Source: JAWLAT01 sp041395325
Lineage (GTDB): Bacteria; Pseudomonadota; Gammaproteobacteria; Xanthomonadales; SZUA-5
Direction: 5' to 3'
DNA length: 64,000 nucleotides
Assembly: GCA_041395325.1 (NCBI GenBank)
Contig: JAWLAT010000002.1
Coordinates: 186,001-250,000 of the forward strand
The notes under the pieces are model-generated. The model was not told the DNA's origin and searched no databases. It saw nothing but the letters and a program-made list of their open reading frames with translations. Position numbers and translations under genes: made by a program. Shown piece after piece: positions 1 to 8,935 of the stretch. Positions within the stretch are counted from its first letter, which is position 1. Every line of letters begins with the position of its first letter.

Positions 1-2333
1 ACACCGATGACCGCGCCATCACTGACGCGCATCAATGGCTGGTAGTAGAGCTGGAACTCGTCATTCAGCAGGGCGCGGCGAAGCTGTCCATGCAACGCCA
101 GCCGTTCGTTGGCGGTACGAGTGAGTTCAGCCGTGTAGAACTGATAGGTGCTGCGGCCACTGGCCTTGGCCTGGTACATGGCCGTGTCGGCGTTGCGGAT
201 GATGTCGCCCGACTGCCGCCCATCGGATGGATACAGCGCAATGCCGACACTGGCGCTGGCGTAAACCTCGTGTCCACCGGGCAGGAAGTAAGGCTCGTCA
301 AACACCTGCAGCAGATTCTGGGCGGCCAGTGCTGCCTCGGCCGGCGAATCGATCGACTCGATGACCAGCAGGAACTCGTCACCACCCAGCCGGGCCAGCA
401 TGTGGTTCTCACCCAGCTGCGCGTCGAAACGCTTGGCAATGCCAACCAGCAACTGATCGCCCAGATCATGGCCAAGGCTGTCGTTGACCGTCTTGAAACC
501 ATCCAGGTCGATGAACAGCACGGCGATGCGATCGCGCTCCGGATCGGCACGACGCAGACACTGGTCGAGACGAGACTGTGCCAGCAGACGATTGGGCAGA
601 TCCGTCAACGGGTCGAAATGCGCCAGTCGTTGCAGGCGTTCCTCGGTCTGTTTGAGGCGCGAAACATCCGTCAGCACTGCCACGTAGTGCTGCACCCTGC
701 CCTGCTCGTCGCGAACCGCGTTGATCGTCGTCCATTCCGGGTGGGCCGCGCCGAGCTTGTCGCGAATCCATAACTCGCCCTGCCAGTAGCCCTGCTCCTG
801 CAAGCGCTGCAGCAGCCGCTCCACCATGGCGCCGTCGTGACGGCCGGAATCCAGCAGGCGTGGATCCTGGCCCAACACCTCGGACTCGGCATAGCCCGTG
901 ATCTCGCAGAAGGCGCGATTGACGCTGCGTATGGCCGGTGTGAGATCCGTGACCAGCACGCCATCGCGGGTGGCGTCGATGACAGCAGCGGATAGCCGCA
1001 GGCGATCTTCGCTGGTGTGGCGTTCGCTGACATCCAGCACGATGCCGACCATGCCGGTGACGTCGCCGCGCTCATCGCGAATCACGTTGCCTCTCGAGTG
1101 CATCCAGCGCTCACCCTTTTGCGGGAGCTGGACCCGATACTCGATGTCCATTGGCCGGCCCTTCTCCACCGCAATCTCAATGGAGCGTTCAACAGCAGGC
1201 AGGTCGGCCGGGTGTATCCGCTGACGCCAGGTCTCGTTGTCGACCGTGTCGCCCTCGGCGTCGATCTCGAACATCTGGTAGTGCTCGTGGGACCACAATG
1301 CCGTTCCAGCAGCACGATCCCAGACCCAGGCACCAGCCTGGACAGCCTCCAGCGTCATGCGTAGACGCTCTTCGCCCAGTTGCAGTCGGTCGACAGCGCG
1401 CATCTCCTCGATGAAAGCACCCAGCGCGTAAGCAGCGATGCGCAGCACGCGCTCTTCGCTGCTGCGCCAGTTGCGTTCGCGGCTGACCGAATCAAAACCC
1501 AGAAAGCCCCAGAAGCGATTGTCCAGAATGATCGGGACTACCAGCAGACTGAGAATGCCCTGGCTTTCCAGCAAGGCGCGCTCGTCCGGTGGAAACTCAT
1601 CGATGCGACCGCAGATCACCTGGTCGGCGGACAGCAATCCGACCCAGCGCGAGTAGTACTGACGAAGCGGCAGATTCTGCAGGTCCGGATTGTCGATTTG
1701 CGCCTCGATCCCGTCCCGGACCCACTCGTAACGCTGACTGGAGTAGATCTCGCCGTGAGTGGAATCCTCTCGGTTCTCAAACAGATAGACCCGGTCGGCT
1801 GCCGTTCCTTCGCCCAACTGAGCCAGGACCTTGGCGATGGCGGCTTCCGGATGCTGCCGCCCCTGCAACAGCTGCGGCACGGCCGATGCGGCCAGTTCGA
1901 GCGCGAGCGATGCTTCCTTGTGTTCGCCGATATCGACGACCACGCCATGCAGCACGCTGGGACCACCGTCGGGCGCGGCCTCGGACCAGGTGTGATCGTC
2001 AACCCACATCCAGCGCCCGTCGGCGCGACGCAACCGATACTGGTGACGATGGCTGGTCCAGCCCTGGCGAGATTGACCGCGGGCCTCATCAATCACCCGC
2101 TGCAGATCATCGGGATGAATCAAATCGGCATAGCGCACCCGGGATGTGACCAGGTCCTGCGGTTCGTAGCCCCAGTCGATCACATTGGCGCTGGCTTCGA
2201 GGATCACCCACCCTGGGGCGGGATCCCAGCAGAAGGCGACCGCCGGCGTCCGTCGAAAAACGTTGGCGCCAGCGGAGACGGTGCCATCAGCAACCGTTGA
2301 GGGCACAGTCGTCCCCGGGTTTTCCCCCGCCAT
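1..2333 (-). CDS. PAS-GAF-PAS-PAS-GGDEF-EAL c-di-GMP protein (3' end beyond window)
   Basis: This is a multidomain sensor expected to make and/or break cyclic di-GMP. The minus-strand frame is open from an ATG at 2333 to the window edge, so the C-terminus is missing. Reading the translation gives, approximately, PAS (residues 40-135), a GAF-like region (135-310), two further PAS domains (320-440 and 440-557), then GGDEF with an intact GGDEF motif at residues 650-654. After that the EAL domain begins (EFQLYYQPL) and is cut off. No RxxD inhibitory site is seen five residues before GGDEF (the stretch reads GENHMLARL). No signal peptide or membrane segment was seen, so it is probably cytosolic. 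The start follows GGGAGCGGTG; an ATG at 2353 is ruled out by an in-frame stop. A TATACT -10-like hexamer lies at 2364-2369 without a clear -35. Confident for domain content; whether net cyclase or phosphodiesterase cannot be judged. Confidence 0.88.
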   Translation of the reverse strand, partial: MAGENPGTTVPSTVADGTVSAGANVFRRTPAVAFCWDPAPGWVILEASANVIDWGYEPQDLVTSRVRYADLIHPDDLQRVIDEARGQSRQGWTSHRHQYRLRRADGRWMWVDDHTWSEAAPDGGPSVLHGVVVDIGEHKEASLALELAASAVPQLLQGRQHPEAAIAKVLAQLGEGTAADRVYLFENREDSTHGEIYSSQRYEWVRDGIEAQIDNPDLQNLPLRQYYSRWVGLLSADQVICGRIDEFPPDERALLESQGILSLLVVPIILDNRFWGFLGFDSVSRERNWRSSEERVLRIAAYALGAFIEEMRAVDRLQLGEERLRMTLEAVQAGAWVWDRAAGTALWSHEHYQMFEIDAEGDTVDNETWRQRIHPADLPAVERSIEIAVEKGRPMDIEYRVQLPQKGERWMHSRGNVIRDERGDVTGMVGIVLDVSERHTSEDRLRLSAAVIDATRDGVLVTDLTPAIRSVNRAFCEITGYAESEVLGQDPRLLDSGRHDGAMVERLLQRLQEQGYWQGELWIRDKLGAAHPEWTTINAVRDEQGRVQHYVAVLTDVSRLKQTEERLQRLAHFDPLTDLPNRLLAQSRLDQCLRRADPERDRIAVLFIDLDGFKTVNDSLGHDLGDQLLVGIAKRFDAQLGENHMLARLGGDEFLLVIESIDSPAEAALAAQNLLQVFDEPYFLPGGHEVYASASVGIALYPSDGRQSGDIIRNADTAMYQAKASGRSTYQFYTAELTRTANERLALHGQLRRALLNDEFQLYYQPLMRVSDGAVIG

Positions 2334-2406
2334 CACCGCTCCCGAGCCTCCATGCTTGCCGCGAGTATAACGATGCTCGCCACCCACACCGCCAATTTAC
2401 ATACCG

Positions 2407-5400
2407 TTACATATTACGCCGGTACTCGCCACCAACGTCATACAGCGCGTGACTGATCTGCCCCAGCGAGTGCGTCTTGACCGCCTCCATCAGCGCGGCA
2501 AACACATTGCTGCGCTCCCGCGCGGCTGTCTGCAGAAACGCCAGACCTGCGGCAGCCTGTGGATTCCTGCGAGCCTGAAAGGTTTGCACGTTGGTGATCT
2601 GTTGCGCCTTTTCCGCTTCGGTGGAGCGAATCAACTCGATCTCGGTGGCTGTCTCACCGGCATGATCCTTGGGCAGATAGGTATTCACCCCAATCAGCGG
2701 CAGACTGCCGTCGTGCTTGCGCGCCTCGTAGTAGAGACTCTCTTCCTGGATCTTGCCGCGCTGGTACATCGTGTCCATGGCGCCCAACACGCCGCCGCGC
2801 TCGCTGATCGCCTCAAACTCCTTGTAAACGGCCTCTTCCACCAGATCGGTCAGATATTCGATCGCAAAGCTGCCCTGCCAAGGGTTCTCGCAGTAGTTCA
2901 GACCCAGCTCACGGTTGATGATCAGCTGAATCGCCACCGCTCTACGCACGCTTTCCTCAGTGGGCGTGGTGATGGCTTCGTCGTAGGCGTTGGTGTGCAG
3001 GCTGTTGCAGTTGTCGAACAGTGCATAGAGCGCTTGCAAGGTGGTCCGGATATCGTTGAACTGGATCTCCTGCGCGTGCAGCGAGCGGCCTGAGGTCTGG
3101 ATGTGGTACTTCAGCATCTGGCTGCGGGCGCTGGCGCCGTAGCGCTCACGCATGGCGCGGGCCCAGATTCGCCTGGCCACCCGGCCGATCACGCTGTACT
3201 CCGGATCCATGCCGTTGCTGAAGAAGAACGACAGATTCGGCGCGAAATCGTCGATCTGCATGCCGCGCGCGAGGTAGTACTCGACGATCGTGAAGCCATT
3301 GGAGAGCGTGAAGGCCAACTGGCTGATCGGATTGGCCCCGGCTTCGGCAATGTGATAGCCGGAAATCGACACCGAGTAGAAATTGCGGACCTGCCGCTCA
3401 ACGAAGAACTGCTGGATATCGCCCATCATCCGCAGCGCGAACTCGGTCGAGAAAATGCAGGTGTTCTGCGCCTGATCTTCCTTCAGGATGTCCGCTTGCA
3501 CGGTGCCGCGCACAGAACGCAGCGTCTCTGCGCGGATGCGCTCGTAGGTCGGCGCATCGACCAGTTGGTCGCCACTGACACCGAGCAGCGCCAGACCGAG
3601 TCCGTCGTTGTGATCGGGCAGCATGCCGCCGTAGCTGGGGCGTGAGTCTGCACCGAGAATCTCGTCGATACGGGCGCGGGCCGCTTCCCAGCGCTGCGCG
3701 TCGGCACGCAGATATTTCTCCACCTGCTGGTCGATCGCGGTGTTCATGAACATCGCCAGGATGATCGGTGCAGGGCCATTGATGGTCATCGACACCGAGG
3801 TGCTCGGCGCGCACAGGTCGAAGCCGGAGTAGAGCTTCTTCATGTCATCGAGCGTGGCAATGGAGACGCCCGAATTGCCGATCTTGCCGTAGATGTCGGG
3901 GCGCTCGGCCGGGTCCTCGCCATAGAGCGTGACCGAATCAAAGGCGGTCGACAGCCGCGCCGCGGCCGAATCCTGACTCAGATAATGAAAGCGGCGATTG
4001 GTCCGTTCCGGCGTGCCCTCACCGGCGAACATCCGGGTGGGATCCTCGCCTTCGCGGCGATAGGGATAGACCCCGGCTGTGTAGGGATAGGCGCCCGGCA
4101 GGTTCTCGCGCGCCAGGAAACGCAGCAGCTCACCCCAGCTGCGGTAGTGCGGCGCAGCGATCTTCGGAATGCGCTGGTGACTGAGTGATTCGCGATAGTT
4201 CTCGCCCCGGATCGGCTTGCCGCGAACTTCGTAGACATACTCGTCGCTGGTGATGCCACTGAGCCGCTCCGGCCAGCGCCGCAGCAACTCCACGTTCTCA
4301 CCGTCCAGTGAAGCCAGCGCATCCTGGTAGCGCTGGCGCAGCGGCCGCAAACCACTGCCGTCATCGTTCAGCAGCGCGGCATCTTCATAGCGTCCCAACG
4401 GCGACGGCAGCGCCGGATCCTCGAACTCGCGCAGCACCTCATAATGATGCTGCAGTCGGGCGGCCACTTCGGCCTGCTGCTCGATGCGCGTGTTGACGCC
4501 CCTGCCCTGCTCCGCAATCTCGGCCAGATAGCGCACCCGGGCACCAGGAATCAGCACGGTGGCCCGCGGTTCCTTCAGGCTGGTGTCGAGCTGCGGCGAC
4601 CAGTCATCAGCGGACAGATCGAGTTTTTCGCGCAGCAGACGGCACAGCTCAACAAACATCCAGCTCAAGCCCGGATCGTTGAACTGGCTGGCGATGGTCG
4701 GATAAACCGGCACCTCCTCGTCCTTGAGCGCAAAGGCAACCCGATTGCGCTTCCACTGCTTGCGCACATCACGCAGGGCGTCTTCGGCCCCGCGCCGGTC
4801 GAACTTGTTCAGCACCACCAGTTCGGCGAAGTCGAGCATGTCGATCTTTTCCAGCTGGCTGGCGGCGCCGTAGTCACTGGTCATCACATACATCGGGAAA
4901 TCGACCAGATCGACGATGGCCGAATCGGACTGACCAATGCCGGCGGTTTCGACGATCACCAGATCGAAGCCAAGCGAGCGCAGGTAGCTGATGGCGTCGC
5001 TGAGCACCGCACTGGTGGCCTGATGCTGCCGGCGTGTTGCCATCGAGCGCATGAAGACACGCTCGGAGCGCAGCGCATTCATGCGGATCCGGTCGCCCAG
5101 CAACGCGCCACCGGTGCGCCGGCGGGTGGGGTCGACGGCCAGCACGGCAACGCGCTTGTCGGGGAAGCTCTGCAGGAAGCGATTGAGCAACTCGTCGGTG
5201 ACCGACGACTTGCCGGCACCACCGGTTCCGGTGATGCCGACCACCGGTACGCGACCACCGGCGAGCCGCCAGCCCTTGCGCTGGCGCTCCAGTTCGGACT
5301 CGGTGAAGCTGCCGTCCTCCAGCGCGCTCAGCACGCGGGCGATCTGCAGGCTCTCGCGGCCCTCGGTCGCCGGTGTGGTTTCCGGCAGACGGTGCTGCTG

Positions 5401-5850
5401 CGTGCGATGAACGAGGTCCTCGATCATCGCCTTCAGGCCCATCTTCATGCCGTCATTGGGGTGATAGATCCGTTCCACCCCGTAGGACTGCAACTCGGCA
5501 ATCTCTTCCGGGGTGATCGTGCCGCCGCCGCCACCGAAGACCCGGATGTGCGCGGCGCCACGTTCGGCCAGCATGTCCACCATGTAGCGGAAATACTCCA
5601 TGTGACCGCCCTGGTAGGAGCTGACCGCAATGCCGTCGGCATCTTCCTGAATGGCCGCATCCACCACGTCGCGAACACTGCGGTTGTGACCCAGGTGGAT
5701 CACTTCCACGCCCTGCGCCTGAATCAGGCGCCGCATGATGTTGATGGCGGCGTCATGGCCGTCGAACAGGCTGGCGGCGGTCACGAAGCGCAAGGGGCTG
5801 CGTTCGGGCTGGGTACCCGCCAACGGCAGCGTAGGGGCCGGGCTGCTCAT
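2407..5850 (-). CDS. icmF: Fused isobutyryl-CoA mutase IcmF
   Basis: Adenosylcobalamin-dependent acyl-CoA mutase that interconverts isobutyryl-CoA and butyryl-CoA, with its G-protein chaperone built in. The 1147 residues show the IcmF order. First is a B12-binding domain with FDGHDAA (His32 the expected cobalt ligand) and a GGGGGT loop. Next is a MeaB-like GTPase with P-loop GTGGAGKS at about 208-215, ETAGIGQSD, and NKFD at 348-351. Last is the large mutase domain with REGEDPTRMFAGEG. Ordinary methylmalonyl-CoA mutases keep the chaperone separate and lack this central domain. The ATG follows GGGAGGAACCG. A TACAAT -10-like hexamer lies at 5888-5893 (minus strand) without a good -35. The amidohydrolase gene upstream is 84 bases away and may be cotranscribed. 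Related IcmF enzymes also use isovaleryl/pivalyl-CoA, so exact substrate preference is open. Confidence 0.93.
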   Translation of the reverse strand: MSSPAPTLPLAGTQPERSPLRFVTAASLFDGHDAAINIMRRLIQAQGVEVIHLGHNRSVRDVVDAAIQEDADGIAVSSYQGGHMEYFRYMVDMLAERGAAHIRVFGGGGGTITPEEIAELQSYGVERIYHPNDGMKMGLKAMIEDLVHRTQQHRLPETTPATEGRESLQIARVLSALEDGSFTESELERQRKGWRLAGGRVPVVGITGTGGAGKSSVTDELLNRFLQSFPDKRVAVLAVDPTRRRTGGALLGDRIRMNALRSERVFMRSMATRRQHQATSAVLSDAISYLRSLGFDLVIVETAGIGQSDSAIVDLVDFPMYVMTSDYGAASQLEKIDMLDFAELVVLNKFDRRGAEDALRDVRKQWKRNRVAFALKDEEVPVYPTIASQFNDPGLSWMFVELCRLLREKLDLSADDWSPQLDTSLKEPRATVLIPGARVRYLAEIAEQGRGVNTRIEQQAEVAARLQHHYEVLREFEDPALPSPLGRYEDAALLNDDGSGLRPLRQRYQDALASLDGENVELLRRWPERLSGITSDEYVYEVRGKPIRGENYRESLSHQRIPKIAAPHYRSWGELLRFLARENLPGAYPYTAGVYPYRREGEDPTRMFAGEGTPERTNRRFHYLSQDSAAARLSTAFDSVTLYGEDPAERPDIYGKIGNSGVSIATLDDMKKLYSGFDLCAPSTSVSMTINGPAPIILAMFMNTAIDQQVEKYLRADAQRWEAARARIDEILGADSRPSYGGMLPDHNDGLGLALLGVSGDQLVDAPTYERIRAETLRSVRGTVQADILKEDQAQNTCIFSTEFALRMMGDIQQFFVERQVRNFYSVSISGYHIAEAGANPISQLAFTLSNGFTIVEYYLARGMQIDDFAPNLSFFFSNGMDPEYSVIGRVARRIWARAMRERYGASARSQMLKYHIQTSGRSLHAQEIQFNDIRTTLQALYALFDNCNSLHTNAYDEAITTPTEESVRRAVAIQLIINRELGLNYCENPWQGSFAIEYLTDLVEEAVYKEFEAISERGGVLGAMDTMYQRGKIQEESLYYEARKHDGSLPLIGVNTYLPKDHAGETATEIELIRSTEAEKAQQITNVQTFQARRNPQAAAGLAFLQTAARERSNVFAALMEAVKTHSLGQISHALYDVGGEYRRNM

Positions 5851-5934
5851 CGGTTCCTCCCGAGATCGATGAAGACTAGAGCCGGCTATTGTAACGATGT
5901 GGCCAGTGATCGCTGGGTGGCGACCAAATGGCGG

Positions 5935-6696
5935 CTACTTCAGATCCCGCACCCGCAGTACTGCCTCGACGCATTCGCTCAGCAGCGGCGTGAAGCGCGC
6001 CACGCCGGCTGCATCGAGCAGATCCTGGCGCACTTCGATCAGCAGGTACGGCAGGCCACGGTCGATCGCGTGACGCTCGAGCGTGTGGCCGAGCATGTCC
6101 GCACCCGAATAGGGTTCATTGTCGCCAACGACCAGCCCCTGTGCCGACAGAAAGCCCAGCGCCGCCGCGGCACGTGGATCGGGCGGGCGCCACAGGATGC
6201 CCATCTCCCAGGGACGGGACTGGCCGGCGTACACCGGCGTGAAACTGTGGATGCCCAGCAGCAGCGGACGCTGGCCCGCAGCGATCCGACGATCCAGCTC
6301 CAGCCGGATCTGCTCATGGTAGGGCTGGTGATAGCGGCGCCAGCGCTGCTCACGCTCGACAGCATCGACCCGCTGGTTGCCTGGAACGCTGATGCCGTCG
6401 CTGATCGGCAAGACCAGCGTGGGGTCATCCCAACCGCGATTGCAGTCGATCAGGATCCGCGACCAGCCCGCTGACAGGACGGCCGCACCCAGCTGCGCGC
6501 CAAGGCTGCTGGCCAGCTCGGCGGCGCCGATGTCCCAGCAGATGTGGGCCGCACGAGCGGCAGTGTCCAGGCCCAGATCGCCATACTCGGCAGGCAGCGC
6601 ACGACTGGCGTGATCACACAGGACAAGCAGGTCCGGTCGGTTCCCCGGCTGCCAATGGTAGTCAGCGGGTATCCCGACGCTGGTTGAAGCAGGCAT
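5935..6696 (-). CDS. N-formylglutamate amidohydrolase family protein
   Basis: Member of the N-formylglutamate amidohydrolase (HutG-like) family, Zn-dependent amidases that release formate from N-formyl-glutamate or related compounds. The 253-residue product has family blocks LLVLCDHASRALP near the N-terminus, an SRILIDCNRG block, GIHSFTPVY mid-protein and LLIEVRQDLL near the end. The reading frame extends to a GTG at 6780. The ATG at 6696 is chosen because the added 28 residues are Arg/His-rich and unlike the family, although neither start has a strong ribosome binding site. No histidine-degradation genes lie nearby, so a role in the Hut pathway is not supported by context. Such paralogues are often annotated only as FGase-like, and the substrate is unknown. 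Confidence 0.82.
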   Translation of the reverse strand: MPASTSVGIPADYHWQPGNRPDLLVLCDHASRALPAEYGDLGLDTAARAAHICWDIGAAELASSLGAQLGAAVLSAGWSRILIDCNRGWDDPTLVLPISDGISVPGNQRVDAVEREQRWRRYHQPYHEQIRLELDRRIAAGQRPLLLGIHSFTPVYAGQSRPWEMGILWRPPDPRAAAALGFLSAQGLVVGDNEPYSGADMLGHTLERHAIDRGLPYLLIEVRQDLLDAAGVARFTPLLSECVEAVLRVRDLK

Positions 6697-6788
6697 GTGG
6701 CAATGATGCCGTCTGTGGCCCCGACCCCGCCAGTCCTCCAATGCGTCAACTCCACGGCCACAAGTGCCGCGTTGCGTCACCTTGGGGC

Positions 6789-6816
6789 TTGACTAGTCCA
6801 TACGGCTGCGTATAGT
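6789..6816 (+). promoter_or_regulatory. Sigma70-like promoter of the lipase operon
   Basis: TTGACT (6789-6794) and TATAGT (6811-6816) are separated by 16 bases, the best promoter-like pair seen in the window. Transcription would start near 6823, giving a leader of about 55 bases before the lipase ATG at 6879. Two palindromes overlap the -10 hexamer and the start region, so a repressor is expected. Confidence 0.62.
6800..6813. promoter_or_regulatory. Operator-like palindrome ATACG-N4-CGTAT, copy 1
   Basis: Perfect 5-base arms ATACG/CGTAT around GCTG. It covers the spacer end and the first half of the -10 hexamer. The geometry (short arms, about 14 bases) fits TetR-family operators in general. 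No regulator gene is adjacent. Confidence 0.6.
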
Positions 6817-6821
6817 CACCC

Positions 6822-6835
6822 ATACGCCGCCGTAT
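6822..6835. promoter_or_regulatory. Operator-like palindrome ATACG-N4-CGTAT, copy 2
   Basis: Same arms as copy 1 around CCGC. Its centre is 22 bases (about two helical turns) from the centre of copy 1, placing it over the expected transcription start. Same-face spacing suggests two repressor dimers binding side by side. Confidence 0.6.
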
Positions 6836-6878
6836 TGTGTTGGCGTTCAGTTTCAGTCACTCACTTGGGGAGGTCGTG

Positions 6879-7805
6879 ATGAGCGTCGTGCGTGCATTGC
6901 TGTTGCTGTTGGTTGTGTTGGGTAGCTGGTCGACGAGTGCCGCTGCCAGCACCTATACCAAGACCCGCTATCCGATCGTGCTGGTTCATGGCCTGCTCGG
7001 CTTCGACAGCCTGATCGGCATCTACGACTACTTCTATGGCCTGCCGCAGGATCTGCGCAGCGGCGGCGCCACCGTCTATGTCGCCAACGTCTCCTCGTCC
7101 AACTACACCGAGGTTCGGGGCGAGCAGTTGATCCGCGATCTGGACACGCTGCGGGCCGTCTACGGTCACAGCCGCTTCAACCTGATCGGTCACAGCCACG
7201 GTGGACCGACGATTCGCTACGTCGCCTCGGTGCGGCCGGACCTGGTCGCCTCGATCACCTCGGTCGGCAGCCCGCATCGCGGCAGCGATGTGGCCGATGG
7301 CATCGCCACGGTCGCGCCACCGGGATCGGTGCAGGCCTCGCTGGTCGCCGGTCTGGTCAATGCATTGAGCGTCTTCATCGAGTTCCTCAGCGGCGATGAC
7401 GATCCGCAGGATGCGCTGGGCGCACTGATTTCGCTGTCCAGCAGCGGCGCCGCCGCCTTCAACGCCGCTCACCCACAAGGCATGCCGAGCAGCAGTTGCG
7501 GCCAGGGCGCCAGCGTCGTCAACGGCATTCGCTACTACTCGGTCGGTGGCACCAGCGTGCTGACCAACATCTTCGATGTGTCCGACGGCTTCCTCGGCGC
7601 CTCCAGCCTGTTCTTCGGTTTCGAAGCCAATGACGGACTGGTCGGCCGCTGCAGCTCGCATCTGGGCGTGGTGCTGCGTGACAACTATCCGTGGAATCAC
7701 CTAGACGAAGTGAACCAGATCCTGGGCTTGCGCGGTTTGTTCACGCCGTCGCCGGGTTCGGTCTACCGCAGCCAGGCCAATCGCCTGAAGAATGCCGGTC
7801 TCTGA
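6879..7805 (+). CDS. Secreted triacylglycerol lipase (family I.1/I.2 type)
   Basis: Extracellular alpha/beta-hydrolase that cleaves long-chain triacylglycerols. The 308-residue precursor has a signal peptide (hydrophobic residues 4-15, cleavage probably after AAA near 23) and PIVLVHGLLG. The nucleophile elbow is GHSHGG (Ser106), the acid is in NDGLVG (Asp252), and the catalytic His is in WNHLDEVNQ (His274). Cys207 and Cys258 are placed like the disulfide of Pseudomonas/Burkholderia lipases. The ATG at 6879 sits behind GGGGAGG; a GTG 42 bases upstream in frame lacks such a site. Lipases of this family need a membrane-bound foldase, and that gene follows 14 bases downstream. The promoter carries two palindromic operators. 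Confidence 0.93.
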   Translation: MSVVRALLLLLVVLGSWSTSAAASTYTKTRYPIVLVHGLLGFDSLIGIYDYFYGLPQDLRSGGATVYVANVSSSNYTEVRGEQLIRDLDTLRAVYGHSRFNLIGHSHGGPTIRYVASVRPDLVASITSVGSPHRGSDVADGIATVAPPGSVQASLVAGLVNALSVFIEFLSGDDDPQDALGALISLSSSGAAAFNAAHPQGMPSSSCGQGASVVNGIRYYSVGGTSVLTNIFDVSDGFLGASSLFFGFEANDGLVGRCSSHLGVVLRDNYPWNHLDEVNQILGLRGLFTPSPGSVYRSQANRLKNAGL

Positions 7806-7819
7806 CGGCTGAGACCTCG

Positions 7820-8884
7820 ATGAACCACCGGATCCGCTGGTGGACCGCATGTGCGACCCTTGCCGCCGGCCTCGTGCTGGCGGCTTTTTTCTGGGCGAAT
7901 CATGACGATCCTTTGCTTGCGAGCTTGACACAGAGCAACCCGGCAGATGTGCCTCCAACGCCCGCGGTGGTCACATCTCCCGCCCCGCCCCCTGACTCCG
8001 CAGCACCGCAAGAGCGCGCGAACGTTCTCGAGCAGCCACAAGCCTCGCAAGGCTGGCCACGCGCGCTGACGCAGAGATTGGCCTCTAGCTCGCTGCGCGG
8101 CAGCGCGCCCGACGGGCAGATCCGCTTCGATGCACAGGGCCGCCTGCAGGTCGATGCCGAACTCAGGCGCCATCTCGAGTGGTGGTTGAGCCTGCTGGGC
8201 GAGATCTCACTGCCAGAGATCCGCCAGTGGTTTGGCGAAAGCCTGCTGGGCCTGGATGATGCACAGCGTCGGTCGACACTGGACTTCTTCGACCGCTGGG
8301 TCGACTACCTCCGCGCGGCCGATGCCGCACTGCCGGATGGCAGCACCACCGAGCGCCTCGAGGCCCTCTCGGCGCTGCGGCGTCAGTGGTTTGGCGACGC
8401 GGCCGCCGAAGCCCTGTTCGGCGACGAGGAACGCTACACCCGCCACGTGTTGACGCGGAGAGCACTGCTGCAGGACACCCGCCTGTCACCAGAAGAGCGT
8501 GCAGCCGCCTTGGCCGATCTGGACCAACAGCTCTCGCCCGAACAAAGACAGATGCGTGCGCAGACGGTGGACCCGCTGCTGCTGAGCGAGCAAACCGCCC
8601 AGTTCGAGCAATTGAACATCAGCCCCGATCAGCGCCACGCCGAACGTGCTGCGCTGGTCGGTGAGTCCGCGGCCAATCGACTGGCGCAACTGGATCTGCA
8701 GCGGCAAGACTGGGATCAACGCATGGCCGCCTTGCGCGCCGCGGCCAGCGACTGGCCGTCAGTGCAACAGGACGCTGTGGCCCGTGAGGCGCAATTGCAG
8801 GCGTGGCTGGATGGCCAGCAATTGACTGACGCCGAGCAGCGACGAGCAAGGGCCCTGCTGGCATTGCCGGAAGGTGCGAACTGA
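7820..8884 (+). CDS. Lipase-specific foldase (lipase chaperone, LifO family)
   Basis: Inner-membrane-anchored steric chaperone that folds the partner lipase in the periplasm before type II secretion. The 354 residues contain one N-terminal membrane segment (about 8-25), a Pro/Ala-rich linker to about residue 75, then a long helical region rich in Arg, Gln and Leu, as in the family. The hallmark Rxx-FDY-(F/C)-LSA motif appears at residues 116-125 in diverged form (RRHLEWWLSL): the Arg and LS are kept, while F, D, Y and A are replaced. The ATG is 14 bases after the lipase stop, and an upstream in-frame start would overlap the lipase. Position and architecture make the assignment firm despite the diverged motif. 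Confidence 0.85.
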   Translation: MNHRIRWWTACATLAAGLVLAAFFWANHDDPLLASLTQSNPADVPPTPAVVTSPAPPPDSAAPQERANVLEQPQASQGWPRALTQRLASSSLRGSAPDGQIRFDAQGRLQVDAELRRHLEWWLSLLGEISLPEIRQWFGESLLGLDDAQRRSTLDFFDRWVDYLRAADAALPDGSTTERLEALSALRRQWFGDAAAEALFGDEERYTRHVLTRRALLQDTRLSPEERAAALADLDQQLSPEQRQMRAQTVDPLLLSEQTAQFEQLNISPDQRHAERAALVGESAANRLAQLDLQRQDWDQRMAALRAAASDWPSVQQDAVAREAQLQAWLDGQQLTDAEQRRARALLALPEGAN

Positions 8885-8935
8885 AGTCAGCGCAGACCGG
8901 TGAGCCCAAGCTGTGCTGCGGCCGAAGCCGTTTGA

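Noticed and set aside
4444..6474. Long plus-strand open frame (676 codons) opposite icmF and the amidohydrolase gene
   Set aside because: It runs antisense to a fully recognisable IcmF; in high-G+C DNA the complementary frame of a strong gene is often open. Its translation has no family motifs.
7820..8884. Foldase gene as a pseudogene because of the broken motif
   Set aside because: The frame is intact, the length and anchor are normal, and the lipase partner is complete and adjacent.
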